Origin: Bacteroidales bacterium UBA6401 | Lineage (GTDB): Bacteria; Bacteroidota; Bacteroidia; Bacteroidales; UBA932 | Assembly (NCBI GenBank): GCA_002438635.1 | Contig: DJPX01000008.1 | Location: 1-53,809 of the forward strand | Direction: 5' to 3' | DNA length: 53,809 bases | Shown: piece by piece, positions 36,501 through 44,608 of the stretch | Position numbering within the stretch: position 1 is the stretch's first letter | How the letters are laid out: every line of letters starts with the position of its first letter | Made by a program: the position numbers and the translations under genes | The notes under the pieces: generated by a model | Told to the model about the DNA's origin: nothing | What the model saw: the letters and a program-made list of their open reading frames with translations, nothing else | Database searches by the model: none

Positions 36501-38418
36501 TACTGATGAAAAGGGAGTAGCGAACTTTTCGTTTAAAACATCCGGCAAATTATCTACTTACTATGTGTCGCTTTTCGCGCACGATCCTAAAGTGAGAAAT
36601 TCAGTTCTAAGAAAAGAAATGGTAGTTACTATACCTGTGCGGATAGCTTTATCGGGGCCGAAGTATCTTTATGTGGGAGATAAATGCGAGATTCCTATTT
36701 CTATCTCTTCTATTTATGACAGGAATATAGAAGGGAAGTTATCGTGTTATGTAAACGGACATCTTGTGAAAGAGCAGATGTCTTTAGTTCCTGCTTTCGG
36801 TAGTTCGAATTCAACTCTGCTGGTAGAGGCCAAAAGCACAGGGGCTATAGATGTGAAAGTGGAATTTTCTTCGACCAATTCTTTTAGCGATGCTATTCGG
36901 GTAACAATCCCGGTATATCCGGCGACGCAAATCATAACGGAGTCTTATTCTATGGTACTTTCACACCCCGAGCAGCAAGAGAGTGCCAAGCAGATACTTT
37001 TAGAGCGCTTTGTAAATGCTACAGGTGATAGCGTTAATTTTAGTCAAAGACGAGTTTACGATATGTTGGACGAGTTATGTTCATCTAATGTCGCTCCACG
37101 TGGAGGTGATGTGCTTAGCCTATGTGATGCATTGTATGTTAGGGAATTGCTTAATAAGATGAAGTCGTGTGGTTATGAAACCGACTCGTTAAAAAGACAG
37201 ATAATATCCTGCCAGAATGCAGATGGTGGCTTTGCGTGGTATTCCGGTATGCGCTCTTCACCGGCCATAACGGCAGTGCTGCTTGAACATTTTGCAAAAC
37301 TGTCAAAGTGCGGAATCGAGGCCTTGGGTGAGGATTTGTGCGAGAGTGCCGTCAAGTATTTGGATGAAAGCCAATTCGGTAGTATCTCTACGCTCTCATC
37401 GGGCATTTCGTGTGAACAATATGTTTACATCCGCTCGATGTATCCTAAAGTCCCATTTGAAGTTAAAGAGAAGCAAATGGAGGACTTTAAAAAATGGTCT
37501 AAAAATTACTTAACTAATAGCGAACGGCAGCATAACTTGTTATATAAGGTTCGGCGTCTTTATTCTCTACGCAATCTGGCGGAGAGCGAGGATGGGGAGG
37601 CTTTGGCGCGGAAGTGGGGAATTGGCCCGATAAGAACCAACGCTACTTTGTGGCTATCGCTTGAAACTCAAGTGGCTTCACTTTTAGAATATGCGGTGGA
37701 GACTCGTTATGGCGGTATGTATTATCCGAATGTCGTTATGCCATATAGAGGTTTATTGGAGGACGAGGCTTATGCGCATAGCATGATTGCAGACTTACTT
37801 CGAGGCTATGATCCTATCACTAAGCCCATTGCTGATGGAATATGCATTTGGCTATTAGTGCAGAAAGAAACTCAGCATTGGGATACTACTCCTGCTTTTA
37901 TAGATGTGGTGAATTCAGTACTAAATGCTAGCGAATCGGTTAAAAAACTTTCAGTTATAAGTGCATCGAAGAGTTTCTCGGCGCCACTGGATGAAATAAA
38001 AAAGTCAGGTAACGGATTTACTCTGCAAGTGGTATATTCTCGAGAGGATAATAATGGAAAGTATCTTCCTTTGTCAGAAGGTGATACGCTTCATATAGGC
38101 GACAAGATAAAGGCGGAGTATAGGATATGGAGCGAGGAAAATCGAAGTTTTGTAAAAGTGGTTATGCCTCGTTGCGCTGCTTTTCGCCCTGTTGATGAAC
38201 TATCTTCATCAGTGAATTATGGTTCGGCTTATAGGGAAGTGAAATCTTCTTGCACGCAGTATATGTTCGATGTTTTTCCGGAGGAGAAATCTGTTGTTAC
38301 GGAGTATATGAACGTTATCTCCAAAGGCGTATTTAGAAGCCCTGTTCCTGAAGTGGAGTGTGTGTATGCTTCCCATTACAGGGCCAATGACATTTCTCAA
38401 GTTTTCAAGAGCCAATAA
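33529..38418 (+). CDS. Bacterial alpha-2-macroglobulin family protein without a thioester
   Basis: A 1629-residue secreted or periplasmic protein with a signal peptide (about 5-25, 'LLSLCLVFFVCEVSQA'). It has a helical N-terminal region, then MG domains ('VNAEIFTDRGAYNPGDTLHFKAVFFYEG', about 482-509, the MG2 signature; 'LYRPGDNVRITGVLKAYD', about 587-604). The A2M domain is 'FEKTLTFQPFLHTDEKGVANFSFKTSGKLSTYYVSLFAHDP' (about 981-1021), and a helical thioester-like domain follows ('ISCQNADGGFAWYSGMRSSPAITAVLLEHFAKLS'). The CxEQ thioester motif is missing. Proteins of this form are thought to trap or inhibit proteases, or act as structural envelope proteins, without covalent capture. Two ATGs stand together at 33529 and 33532. 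It is the last gene of the cstA operon, ahead of a terminator. Confidence 0.88.
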   Translation: MMGSYIQRALLSLCLVFFVCEVSQARSECDKLWGQYEEAKSKDLPRTQMSVLSEIKSLASIKRLDEDFFEASRLYFETGCNVNWKLRDSLSRVWEKEIRDYNEAEITCCWMKEIGAQETERYEFIQLNRARLEKSSHKDLWGKYSKSIYSEFSENDYEFELWSLYDSAAKDDSLYLKELKDYEADSYPLAAYLEFLQCDPDQYSAFIEKYEGRSICLYAKKELLDMEFEKLLLENSVTEDDYKALYKKCKEYKRLCSKYRGEERRVVSTIESVESIIDVLTGQSIRLTADSSLVSIYLTNVPKVVLSLLSSDGKSTIFEKKLDNSKRSFFVADTLRARLPDLEDGEYLLTAKYRDIKDIQTYSSYRLSVALRPSSEGFRFYIAEFDTGKPIENADVILKNADGVVAQRNGVSLDGFTALPEEMLNVLSNPQKCDLLFRTVDELSHDMIGRMPYYGFYWKGRGGFSSVQKPRVNAEIFTDRGAYNPGDTLHFKAVFFYEGEDLVTLSKGLKCRVSLVGPDGKELYFNELYTNEYGSVAGDFPLGRELKNGRFFIRIVYGDNSYTKWLRVDDFSLPSYELIFDPINRLYRPGDNVRITGVLKAYDEHPLELAKASYQVNDGAESKELEVSEDGSFVIAFLTDKTSPYQYYTVNVRVVQKGGEVREFRKFINVSEHVSVIASLKNSEQGVFSIDGYDQNYILLGEKAVFDINVNTCDGIDASLPIDYKISDEDGVEVKSGRTISGKDLEVDMNGVPSGAYRVSVWAYSDTTSFNILKFNKEDRHFPSKSMWAVVKSPDNSGFYIGSGDGKDLYAVVEVYDKKTNALIDNMKLYTMGGSLVHYAIDYDNDVLVNVFAFKDGRKLDYTMTFSHPERSLDLPLEFSFFEDKTLPNTEYTFTIKTLPGVECLAGVYDKSVDNIVKNEWQPIRKNYGPSLFTLSYEGRVGTASPLIKYMMKSTGASADSATLEENASEGDALPIREKFEKTLTFQPFLHTDEKGVANFSFKTSGKLSTYYVSLFAHDPKVRNSVLRKEMVVTIPVRIALSGPKYLYVGDKCEIPISISSIYDRNIEGKLSCYVNGHLVKEQMSLVPAFGSSNSTLLVEAKSTGAIDVKVEFSSTNSFSDAIRVTIPVYPATQIITESYSMVLSHPEQQESAKQILLERFVNATGDSVNFSQRRVYDMLDELCSSNVAPRGGDVLSLCDALYVRELLNKMKSCGYETDSLKRQIISCQNADGGFAWYSGMRSSPAITAVLLEHFAKLSKCGIEALGEDLCESAVKYLDESQFGSISTLSSGISCEQYVYIRSMYPKVPFEVKEKQMEDFKKWSKNYLTNSERQHNLLYKVRRLYSLRNLAESEDGEALARKWGIGPIRTNATLWLSLETQVASLLEYAVETRYGGMYYPNVVMPYRGLLEDEAYAHSMIADLLRGYDPITKPIADGICIWLLVQKETQHWDTTPAFIDVVNSVLNASESVKKLSVISASKSFSAPLDEIKKSGNGFTLQVVYSREDNNGKYLPLSEGDTLHIGDKIKAEYRIWSEENRSFVKVVMPRCAAFRPVDELSSSVNYGSAYREVKSSCTQYMFDVFPEEKSVVTEYMNVISKGVFRSPVPEVECVYASHYRANDISQVFKSQ

Positions 38419-38421
38419 ATA

Positions 38422-38456
38422 AAACAGGGCCTCGGATCAAATCTGAAGCCCTGTTT
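38422..38456. terminator. Bidirectional terminator between two convergent operons
   Basis: A stem AAACAGGGC/GCCCTGTTT extended by partly paired inner bases (CTCGGAT/ATCTGAA), flanked by A/T tracts on both sides. It lies 3 bp after the alpha-2-macroglobulin stop and 17 bp beyond the end of the minus-strand SlyD gene. Confidence 0.82.
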
Positions 38457-38473
38457 ATAAGATTAAATGCTAG

Positions 38474-39157
38474 TTACTTACAATTGCATTTGTCATTGCA
38501 TTTGTTTTCCTCGGTGCATTCGCATTTGTCGCCGCATGTGCAATCGTCGGTGCATTCGCACTTGTCGCCACAACTGCACTCATCGTCGCACTTACACTCG
38601 TCACCACAATTGCAGTTTTCGCTGCATTCGCAGTCTCCTTGTGCTCCTTTCTTGCAGTCAGTACCCTTTTGACAACCGCAATTACGCTTTAGCCCATTTT
38701 CAAGTTCCTCTGGGGTGGCTTCACGTACATTGACCACACTACCTGTAAAGTGCAAGGTCTTACCTGCCATAGGATGGTTGAAATCCATTAGAACAGAATC
38801 TTTTTTAACTTCCTTGACTACGCCTTGAACTACTTCCCCGCTTTGGCTCATCATAGGGATTACGCGTCCTGGTACCAAAAGGTCCTCGCGAACCTTACCA
38901 TCCATTTCAAAAGCACTCTTTGGAAGCTCAAAGACATAATCTGCGCTATAGGTCCCGTATCCTTCTTCTGGGTTTAGGGTAAATTCGAATTTTTCGCCCA
39001 CTTCTTTACCTGCAACTTCTTCTTCGAAACGAGGCAGAAGCATTCCTTTCCCGTGTATATATTCGAGCGGTTTTTCTGCAGATGCTTTATCTGCAACAGC
39101 GCCGTCCACCGTTAATTCGTAGCTAAGTGCTACTACTTTATTTTTATCTACTTTCAT
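38474..39157 (-). CDS. slyD: SlyD-like FKBP peptidyl-prolyl isomerase with Cys-rich repeat tail
   Basis: A 227-residue cytoplasmic protein. Residues 1-150 form the SlyD fold: an FKBP part ('KVVALSYELTVDGAVADKA', 'PLEYIHGKGMLLPRFEEEVAGKEVGEKFEFTLNPEEGYG') with the IF chaperone insert (about 75-125), then 'LMDFNHPMAGKTLHFTGSVVNVREAT'. The last ~68 residues hold 20 cysteines, mainly as four 12-residue repeats of the form xxCxCGDxCxCx. SlyD tails in other bacteria are His/Cys-rich and bind nickel or zinc; this one has no His and resembles a metallothionein. It is the last gene of a nine-gene operon, 11 bp after the TldE/PmbA gene. Isomerase family secure, tail function inferred. Confidence 0.92.
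   Translation of the reverse strand: MKVDKNKVVALSYELTVDGAVADKASAEKPLEYIHGKGMLLPRFEEEVAGKEVGEKFEFTLNPEEGYGTYSADYVFELPKSAFEMDGKVREDLLVPGRVIPMMSQSGEVVQGVVKEVKKDSVLMDFNHPMAGKTLHFTGSVVNVREATPEELENGLKRNCGCQKGTDCKKGAQGDCECSENCNCGDECKCDDECSCGDKCECTDDCTCGDKCECTEENKCNDKCNCK
38477..38620 (-). repeat. Four 36-bp coding repeats in the SlyD Cys-rich tail
   Basis: On the protein the units read ENCNCGDECKCD, DECSCGDKCECT, DDCTCGDKCECT and EENKCNDKCNCK. The two middle units are nearly identical at DNA level too (shared 'GCATTCGCA-TTGTCGCC' on the plus strand). Unit number may vary between strains. Confidence 0.85.
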
Positions 39158-39168
39158 AATATTGAAAT

Positions 39169-40506
39169 TTATTTCCCACTAAAATCCACACCCTCAAATG
39201 CAAGTGTGGGGATTAATTTTGTCATACTTAATATAGGATCGTCACCAGCATAAAGTAGGCCAGACCATAGTTGAATGAAGTTTCCTGTTATAAGCATTTC
39301 ATTCACCGGCCTTGTTATTTTGCCATCTTTGAATTCATAACCCTCAATGCCATAGGAGAAATCGCCTGTAAGTCCGTTAAAGTTACCACCATTGAAGTTT
39401 GTCACCAGAATGCCATTATGACACCTTTTCAAAATTTCTTCTTTTGTCAATCCTTTTTCGCTAGGAAGAAGATGTGCTCTGGTGGCATCTTCTATGGTGG
39501 CTTCTTCCCCTAATTTGTTTGCGATATAAGTGTTTAAAAAATAGGTTTTTATGACGCCTTCGCGTATTATGTCCATATTTCTTGTCGCCACACCTTCGCT
39601 ATCAAATAGTCTTGAGCCACTTTCTGCATAACGATGAGGCTCATCCACCAGGTTCATTTTATAACTGAAGACTTTCTTAGACAGGCTATCATTTAGAAAA
39701 CTATTGTTTTGTTGAATAGCATATCCCCCTAAGGCTTGTAAAATGGGCGTTAGCAGTTTTGAGGATACTTCAGGACCTATTACCATAGTTCTTTTGCCGC
39801 TTTTAATGGTTTGAGAACCAATTTGTTCCACCGCACGCTTTAGTGCGATTTCGCCTACATTTGCATAGTCGAAATCCTTAAGAAAAGGGCTCGATGTCCA
39901 CCAATAGCTGCTATATTTTTCCCCGGCATCGGATTGGATGGTTACCTCGGAAGCATACTCAAAGGACGTTTCAGAATGCCTGCAATATAACCCGTTGGAA
40001 TCCAAAGTTATAGAGTCGAATTCGGAGTCGCAGTATTGACCTTCTTCGGATATGATTTTATAGCCTTTGCGCTCTAAGTTTATGTCAAGGCAGTGTGCCA
40101 GTGCCATACTCTTCCGCTCTTCTCCTGATAGGGTGGCGTATTGAGGGTCGTATATACCTAGTTCTGTGCCAAGTGTGGCATCGTGGCAGCACCTATCTGC
40201 CTGTGGTAAAGTGCGGCATTCGTCCTTTTCCAGCATTCTCGTGATGAGTACACATCTTTTTACGAAATCTGCCAATTCTTTTTCTTCCAATCTGTTGGTG
40301 GAAAAAGATGCGAATTTTCCATCTACAAATAGCATAAGAGACAGGCTTCTATCTAGACAGTGCGTGACTTTATCTATTTGAGAATTAAGAGTATCGAGCA
40401 TATCGGAAACGTTTTTATTTAAAACTGCTCTGCAGGCATCGGCCCCTTCTGCCAGGGCAAACTCTATGCTCTTATTGGCCAATTCTAATTCTTGCTCACT
40501 TATCAT
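39169..40506 (-). CDS. pmbA: TldE/PmbA-family metalloprotease partner subunit
   Basis: A 445-residue protein of the TldE/PmbA branch, which forms a heterodimeric protease with TldD. In the known complex TldD carries the zinc site and TldE does not. Here residues 1-220 are the N-terminal domain ('ELELANKSIEFALAEGADACRAVLNKN ... SLSLMLFVDGKFASFSTN'). The C-terminal half has 'KRTMVIGPEVSSKLLTPILQALGG' in place of the HExxxH motif and ends with 'FSYGIEGYEFKDGKITRPVNEMLITGNFIQLW', the shared TldD/E tail. The ATG at 40506 overlaps the tldD stop by 4 bp (ATGA); a longer frame starting at 40593 lies within tldD and is rejected. It is coupled to tldD and followed by slyD after 11 bp. Confidence 0.92.
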   Translation of the reverse strand: MISEQELELANKSIEFALAEGADACRAVLNKNVSDMLDTLNSQIDKVTHCLDRSLSLMLFVDGKFASFSTNRLEEKELADFVKRCVLITRMLEKDECRTLPQADRCCHDATLGTELGIYDPQYATLSGEERKSMALAHCLDINLERKGYKIISEEGQYCDSEFDSITLDSNGLYCRHSETSFEYASEVTIQSDAGEKYSSYWWTSSPFLKDFDYANVGEIALKRAVEQIGSQTIKSGKRTMVIGPEVSSKLLTPILQALGGYAIQQNNSFLNDSLSKKVFSYKMNLVDEPHRYAESGSRLFDSEGVATRNMDIIREGVIKTYFLNTYIANKLGEEATIEDATRAHLLPSEKGLTKEEILKRCHNGILVTNFNGGNFNGLTGDFSYGIEGYEFKDGKITRPVNEMLITGNFIQLWSGLLYAGDDPILSMTKLIPTLAFEGVDFSGK

Positions 40507-41915
40507 AGTCCACCTCCTACTATCAGGTTCTTTATGAATATGGAAGGAATGCCGCAACTCACTGGCGCGTTTTGTCCTTTTCCACAGGTCCATCGACCTT
40601 TATCTACTTTTAAATCAGATCCTACAGCCTCTATATCAGCAAGTGCTCTAGGACCGTTGCCTATTATGTTTACATCCTTTATGGGCATCGTAAGTCGTCC
40701 GTTTTCGATTAGAAATCCGCTTTTTACGTAAAAAGTGAAATCACCTTCACCTATTTTAACTTCTCCGTTGGCAAATTCATCCACAAATATACCATTTCCG
40801 GCAAGAGCGATAAGGTCTTCCAGACTTCCGCTGTTCCCACTTTCCATATAAGTGGATCGCATACGAGGAATGGGATTATACCTGAATGATTCCCTGCGTC
40901 CGTTTCCTGTAGGTGCCACATTATAATATCGTGCGCTTATGCGGTCGTGAAGATAAGATGTAAGTACACCATCGGTTACCATATAAGTTTTCTGTCCGGG
41001 AACACCTTCGTCATCGTAGTTTAAACTTCCTCTGTAAAAGGGTAGGGTAGCATCATCCACTATATTGATGCCTTTAGGGCACACTTGGCATCCCATTTTG
41101 TCTGAAAATATCGATTGGCCTTTACGATTGAAATCGGCTTCGAATGCGTGTCCCATAGCCTCGTGGAGTAGAATGCCACTTGCTCCGGCTGACATTACGA
41201 CATTCATCTGTCCGCCTCGTGGTCTGCGAGCTTCGAACATGGCATCTATGCCAGATGTAATCTGCCCTGAAAGTTCTTTTAGGAGAGACTCTTGGTAGAA
41301 TTCCGCTCCCATACGAAGACTTTTCGATGCGCTCTTGGTTTGAAGGTCATCGCCTTGTTTGAACACTACCGATACGTTAAGAGAGCAAAGTGGCCGAAGA
41401 TCTTCTGTCAATTCGTCAAGGGAATTGTACATCATTATCTCACTTACCGAGTAAGATAGTGATGCTATGACTTTAAAAACTCTGGAGTCGGCACTTCTAA
41501 TAATCTTGTCCAACTCCTGTAATAATTTAACTAACTCTGAAGGGCTTTCTTCGCGAAGGTCCTTTTTCATAGGGTAAAAATTATTTGTGGTGTGGATATT
41601 GATTTTGTTGAATCCTTTTGTGGGATGGTTTGTTCCTCCTATTACGCTAGCGGCTTTAGCAGCGCTCAGAAGGGAAGTCATATCTGTCGATTCAGAATAT
41701 GCATAACCGGTTTTTTCACCATCGAGCACGCGTATTCCACATCCATAGTCCCTATGATATCCACCGCTAGTCACTTCGCCATCTTTTAACATCAAGGACC
41801 AGATGGAGGTGTTCTCGAAGAAAAGGTCGCAGTAAGTTCCTGCGTTACGCAGTGCTTCCCGTACCAGAGTCTCCAACTGATTCTTCTGGATAGCAAATCT
41901 TTCTAATGCAGGCAT
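40503..41915 (-). CDS. tldD: TldD-family zinc metalloprotease
   Basis: A 470-residue protease subunit. The zinc motif HEAMGH is at 251-256 within 'SAGASGILLHEAMGHAFEADF', followed by 'DDATLPFYRGSLNYDDEGVPGQKTYMV' and the ending 'GDFTFYVKSGFLIENGRLTMPIKDVNIIGNGPRALADIEAVGSD'. In E. coli TldD/TldE cleaves unfolded peptides and matures small modified peptides such as microcin B17. It partners with the adjacent TldE gene. The ATG at 41915 lies inside the upstream kinase gene, giving an unusual 71-bp overlap; a TTG at codon 14 could be an alternative start. No peptide substrate gene is visible next to it. Confidence 0.93.
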   Translation of the reverse strand: MPALERFAIQKNQLETLVREALRNAGTYCDLFFENTSIWSLMLKDGEVTSGGYHRDYGCGIRVLDGEKTGYAYSESTDMTSLLSAAKAASVIGGTNHPTKGFNKINIHTTNNFYPMKKDLREESPSELVKLLQELDKIIRSADSRVFKVIASLSYSVSEIMMYNSLDELTEDLRPLCSLNVSVVFKQGDDLQTKSASKSLRMGAEFYQESLLKELSGQITSGIDAMFEARRPRGGQMNVVMSAGASGILLHEAMGHAFEADFNRKGQSIFSDKMGCQVCPKGINIVDDATLPFYRGSLNYDDEGVPGQKTYMVTDGVLTSYLHDRISARYYNVAPTGNGRRESFRYNPIPRMRSTYMESGNSGSLEDLIALAGNGIFVDEFANGEVKIGEGDFTFYVKSGFLIENGRLTMPIKDVNIIGNGPRALADIEAVGSDLKVDKGRWTCGKGQNAPVSCGIPSIFIKNLIVGGGL

Positions 41916-42456
41916 ATTTGTTTTCGTCTTTTATCTGAATATTGTTTTTTGTGCCTTCTGCCACTACAGCAAAAGGGCTTTTTGAGTTGTCGGCGAGCAC
42001 CCACCGGTCTACGATAGGAGCGTATATTTCAAAAAAATATTTGAGCCCCATTACATATCTTCTGCGAATTACTTCCTCAGGGATGTTATGTCCTCCGCTT
42101 TCTACTCTTTTCTTTACTCTTTTTATGGCTATATCCACACTGTTTAGCCAGAAGTAGAGCAGAGTGACTTCATAGCCGAGCGCTTTGGCTTCGTTTATGG
42201 TATTGGTAAGAGAGCGTGTGGCAAGTGTGGTTTCTACTATGAAATCCGCCTTTTTTGAAAGCAAATACTTGATTTTCATTAGCATATATCGACTTGCCAT
42301 AACAGAGGCTGCAGAAGGATTGAAAGGGGATAGGCTCTTTGCAAATTCATCGGAGTTCACTAACTCTCCGCACCCTAAAAGATCCGGGAGCAGACTATAG
42401 GAGGCTGTGGTCTTTCCAGAACCATTACAACCGGAAAGTATAAATAATCTAGGCAT
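41845..42456 (-). CDS. Zeta-toxin-like P-loop kinase
   Basis: A 203-residue ATPase of the zeta-toxin/AAA_33 family. The P-loop is GCNGSGKTT at 9-17 ('LFILSGCNGSGKTTASYSLLP'). Then comes 'GELVNSDEFAKSLSPFNPSAASVMASRYML', the substrate Asp-Glu region, followed by 'ADFIVETTLATRSL' and 'GYEVTLLYFWLNSVDIAIKRVKKRVESGGHNIPEEVIRRRY', which is characteristic of this family. Zeta toxins phosphorylate UDP-GlcNAc; many chromosomal relatives without antitoxin have other substrates. No epsilon-like antitoxin gene is adjacent. It overlaps the TIGR02757 gene by 8 bp and tldD by 71 bp, so it is embedded in a housekeeping operon rather than a toxin-antitoxin cassette. Confidence 0.85.
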   Translation of the reverse strand: MPRLFILSGCNGSGKTTASYSLLPDLLGCGELVNSDEFAKSLSPFNPSAASVMASRYMLMKIKYLLSKKADFIVETTLATRSLTNTINEAKALGYEVTLLYFWLNSVDIAIKRVKKRVESGGHNIPEEVIRRRYVMGLKYFFEIYAPIVDRWVLADNSKSPFAVVAEGTKNNIQIKDENKYACIRKICYPEESVGDSGTGSTA

Positions 42457-43147
42457 CTGCTTTGTGTGTTACTCCATATCCGAACAGGGCGAAATCTCCT
42501 AACAGTGGGTCTTCTGGCCATATCTGTTTGAATTCGTTTGTGATCTCTTCGGCCGTTAGGCTGTCTTTTGCTTTTCTGGATGTAAGTCCAAGAGCGCTCG
42601 CTTGATCGTAAACATGAACATCCAGTGGAATTACAAGAGTCGCGGGGTCACTTTCCCTCCATAGTCCCAGGTCGACTTTGCCGTCTCGTCTTACAAGCCA
42701 TCGACGCATAAGGTTAATTTTTTTGTTTGCTGCCTTTGGGTCATACTTTTGTCCGAATACCATAGTCCTTATGTCCTGCACACTTAAACTCTCAAGCGAA
42801 GGCGTGTTAGTGTAAATCCTTTTCAATCTGCAGCATATCTGCGCTATCTCACTCCATTTTATGGTGCGGTGTATGCTTGTGTCATCATCCCTGTAGGCTC
42901 CGCTCATAACATAATCAAGAGGTTTCCATTCCATATAGTCAAAAAGCTTTTTGCAATCTTTAACTATCATAGAACGCCTTCCCCACGCTAAATGTGAGGC
43001 GAATACGGAAGCTATTTCAATATCTTGAAGTGAGGATCCGAGAGAAGCAAATTCACGCGGAAATATTATAGGGTCTTCTAAGAAATAGGCGGGATCATTA
43101 TAGATTTCCGCCCATTTCGTTAGTTGCTCTTTTATTTCTTCTCGCAT
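42449..43147 (-). CDS. TIGR02757/DUF2400 family protein
   Basis: A 232-residue cytoplasmic protein of the TIGR02757 family. It has 'PAYFLEDPIIFPREFASLGSSLQDIEIASVFASHLAWGRRSMIVKDCKKLFDYM' and 'NLMRRWLVRRDGKVDLGLWRESDPATLVIPLDVHVYDQASALGLTSRKAKD', the family's most conserved stretch, ending 'DPLLGDFALFGYGV'. The pattern resembles helix-hairpin-helix DNA glycosylases, but no catalytic role is established. It overlaps pepD by 16 bp upstream and the zeta-like gene by 8 bp downstream. Length is slightly under the usual ~250. Confidence 0.88.
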   Translation of the reverse strand: MREEIKEQLTKWAEIYNDPAYFLEDPIIFPREFASLGSSLQDIEIASVFASHLAWGRRSMIVKDCKKLFDYMEWKPLDYVMSGAYRDDDTSIHRTIKWSEIAQICCRLKRIYTNTPSLESLSVQDIRTMVFGQKYDPKAANKKINLMRRWLVRRDGKVDLGLWRESDPATLVIPLDVHVYDQASALGLTSRKAKDSLTAEEITNEFKQIWPEDPLLGDFALFGYGVTHKADA

Positions 43148-44589
43148 TCAGGAATATTCTTCAGCACTTCTTTAAGATAATCCCACACCTTCTGCACAGA
43201 TGGAATGTAGGCTCTCTCGTCTGGAGAGTGAGGACTTAAAAGGGTAGGTCCGCACGAAATCATATCCCATTGAGGATAAGCGCCTGAGAGTATACCACAT
43301 TCCAATCCTGCATGTATGGCCATAACATTAGGCTCTTTTCCATATAATTTCTCATATACCTTTTTCATTAGAGAGAGAATCTGTGAGTCTGGATTAGGAG
43401 CCCATCCGGAGTATGCCCCGGTGAAATCAGTTTCCGCTCCTGCCAGATCGAATACTGCTTTTAACTTTTCGCATAGTGCCATCTTAGCACTATCTACAGA
43501 ACTCCTTAGAAGGCTATTCACGTAATACTCGCCATCGCTTACTCTTACCATAGCCATATTATTGGAGGTCTCCACTAAGTTAGGTATTGAAGAGCTCATA
43601 CGCTCCACTCCATCAGGGCAAGCCAAAACTGCTCGTAATATATCTAGGGCGTCATTTCCCCGGGCATAAGGTTTATCACAGTCCGTTTTTTCTAATGTTA
43701 TGCTCATATCAGGATCGGTGATGGCATATTCCTTTAGAATGTTTTCGGCTGCTTCATTGATAAAATGTCTTGCTTTCTGTTCGTCTTTTACATAAAGAGT
43801 AGCGAAGCATTCACGAGGGATGGCATTACGAAGTGTACCGCCCTCCATTTCGACTAATTTAACATCTTCTTTTTCTAGCAGTGGAAGTAGAATACGGGTA
43901 GCAATCTTGTTTGCATTGGCCCTGTATAGAATGATATCCATTCCAGAGTGACCGCCTTGACATCCTTTTACGCTGAATTTAAAAGCGTGGTAGCCTTTAG
44001 GTGCGTCTTCCGTCTTGTAATGCCCGTGAGCAGATGCATCTACTCCACCGGCACATCCGACATACAATTCACCCTCGGTTTCTGAGTCTAGATTGATAAG
44101 AATACCACCTTTTAAGATGCCGGGTTCAAGTGCCTGTGCACCTGTCATACCAGTCTCTTCGTCGTAAGTTACAAGAATTTCTATCGGTCCGTGCTCTATA
44201 TCCTTGCTTTCAGCTATGGCCAATGCCAACGCTACCCCCAATCCGTTATCTGCACCAAGGGTAGTTCCACAAGCCTTTAGCCAATCACCTTCTACCTTCG
44301 TTTCTATAGGGTCGGTGAGGAAATCGTGTTTCTTGTCGGAATTCTTTTGAGGAACCATATCCATATGGCCTTGTAGAATAACACCTTCGCGATTTTCATA
44401 ACCGGCAGTAGCAGGTACACGTATTATGACATTACCTGTTTTATCTGCAAATGTCTCGAAATTATGTTTTCTTCCCCAATCGAGTAGATATTCTCTAATC
44501 TTTTCTTCGTGTTTAGATGGTCTAGGTATGCGAGTTATCTTGTAAAAGTTATCCCATACGATGGATGGGGTCAAATCCTTGATAGTCAT
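43132..44589 (-). CDS. pepD: Aminoacyl-histidine dipeptidase (PepD, M20C)
   Basis: A 485-residue cytosolic zinc dipeptidase. Metal and catalytic motifs are present: 'VILQGHMDMVPQ' (His and Asp), 'TTLGADNGLGVALALAIAES' (Asp), 'ILVTYDEETGMTGA' (Glu-Glu), 'INLDSETEGELYVGCAGG' and 'IHAGLECGIL'. The lid domain spans about 200-400 with 'KGCQGGHSGMDI'. Length fits E. coli PepD (485). It cleaves Xaa-His and many other dipeptides, which fits with the POT peptide transporter at the head of the same operon. It overlaps TIGR02757 by 16 bp. Confidence 0.94.
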   Translation of the reverse strand: MTIKDLTPSIVWDNFYKITRIPRPSKHEEKIREYLLDWGRKHNFETFADKTGNVIIRVPATAGYENREGVILQGHMDMVPQKNSDKKHDFLTDPIETKVEGDWLKACGTTLGADNGLGVALALAIAESKDIEHGPIEILVTYDEETGMTGAQALEPGILKGGILINLDSETEGELYVGCAGGVDASAHGHYKTEDAPKGYHAFKFSVKGCQGGHSGMDIILYRANANKIATRILLPLLEKEDVKLVEMEGGTLRNAIPRECFATLYVKDEQKARHFINEAAENILKEYAITDPDMSITLEKTDCDKPYARGNDALDILRAVLACPDGVERMSSSIPNLVETSNNMAMVRVSDGEYYVNSLLRSSVDSAKMALCEKLKAVFDLAGAETDFTGAYSGWAPNPDSQILSLMKKVYEKLYGKEPNVMAIHAGLECGILSGAYPQWDMISCGPTLLSPHSPDERAYIPSVQKVWDYLKEVLKNIPECEKK

Positions 44590-44608
44590 AATATGTAAGT
44601 TTTAATTA

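Noticed and set aside
37173..37406. Minus-strand open frames inside the alpha-2-macroglobulin gene
   Set aside because: They are antisense shadows of a long, well-supported gene with no independent evidence.
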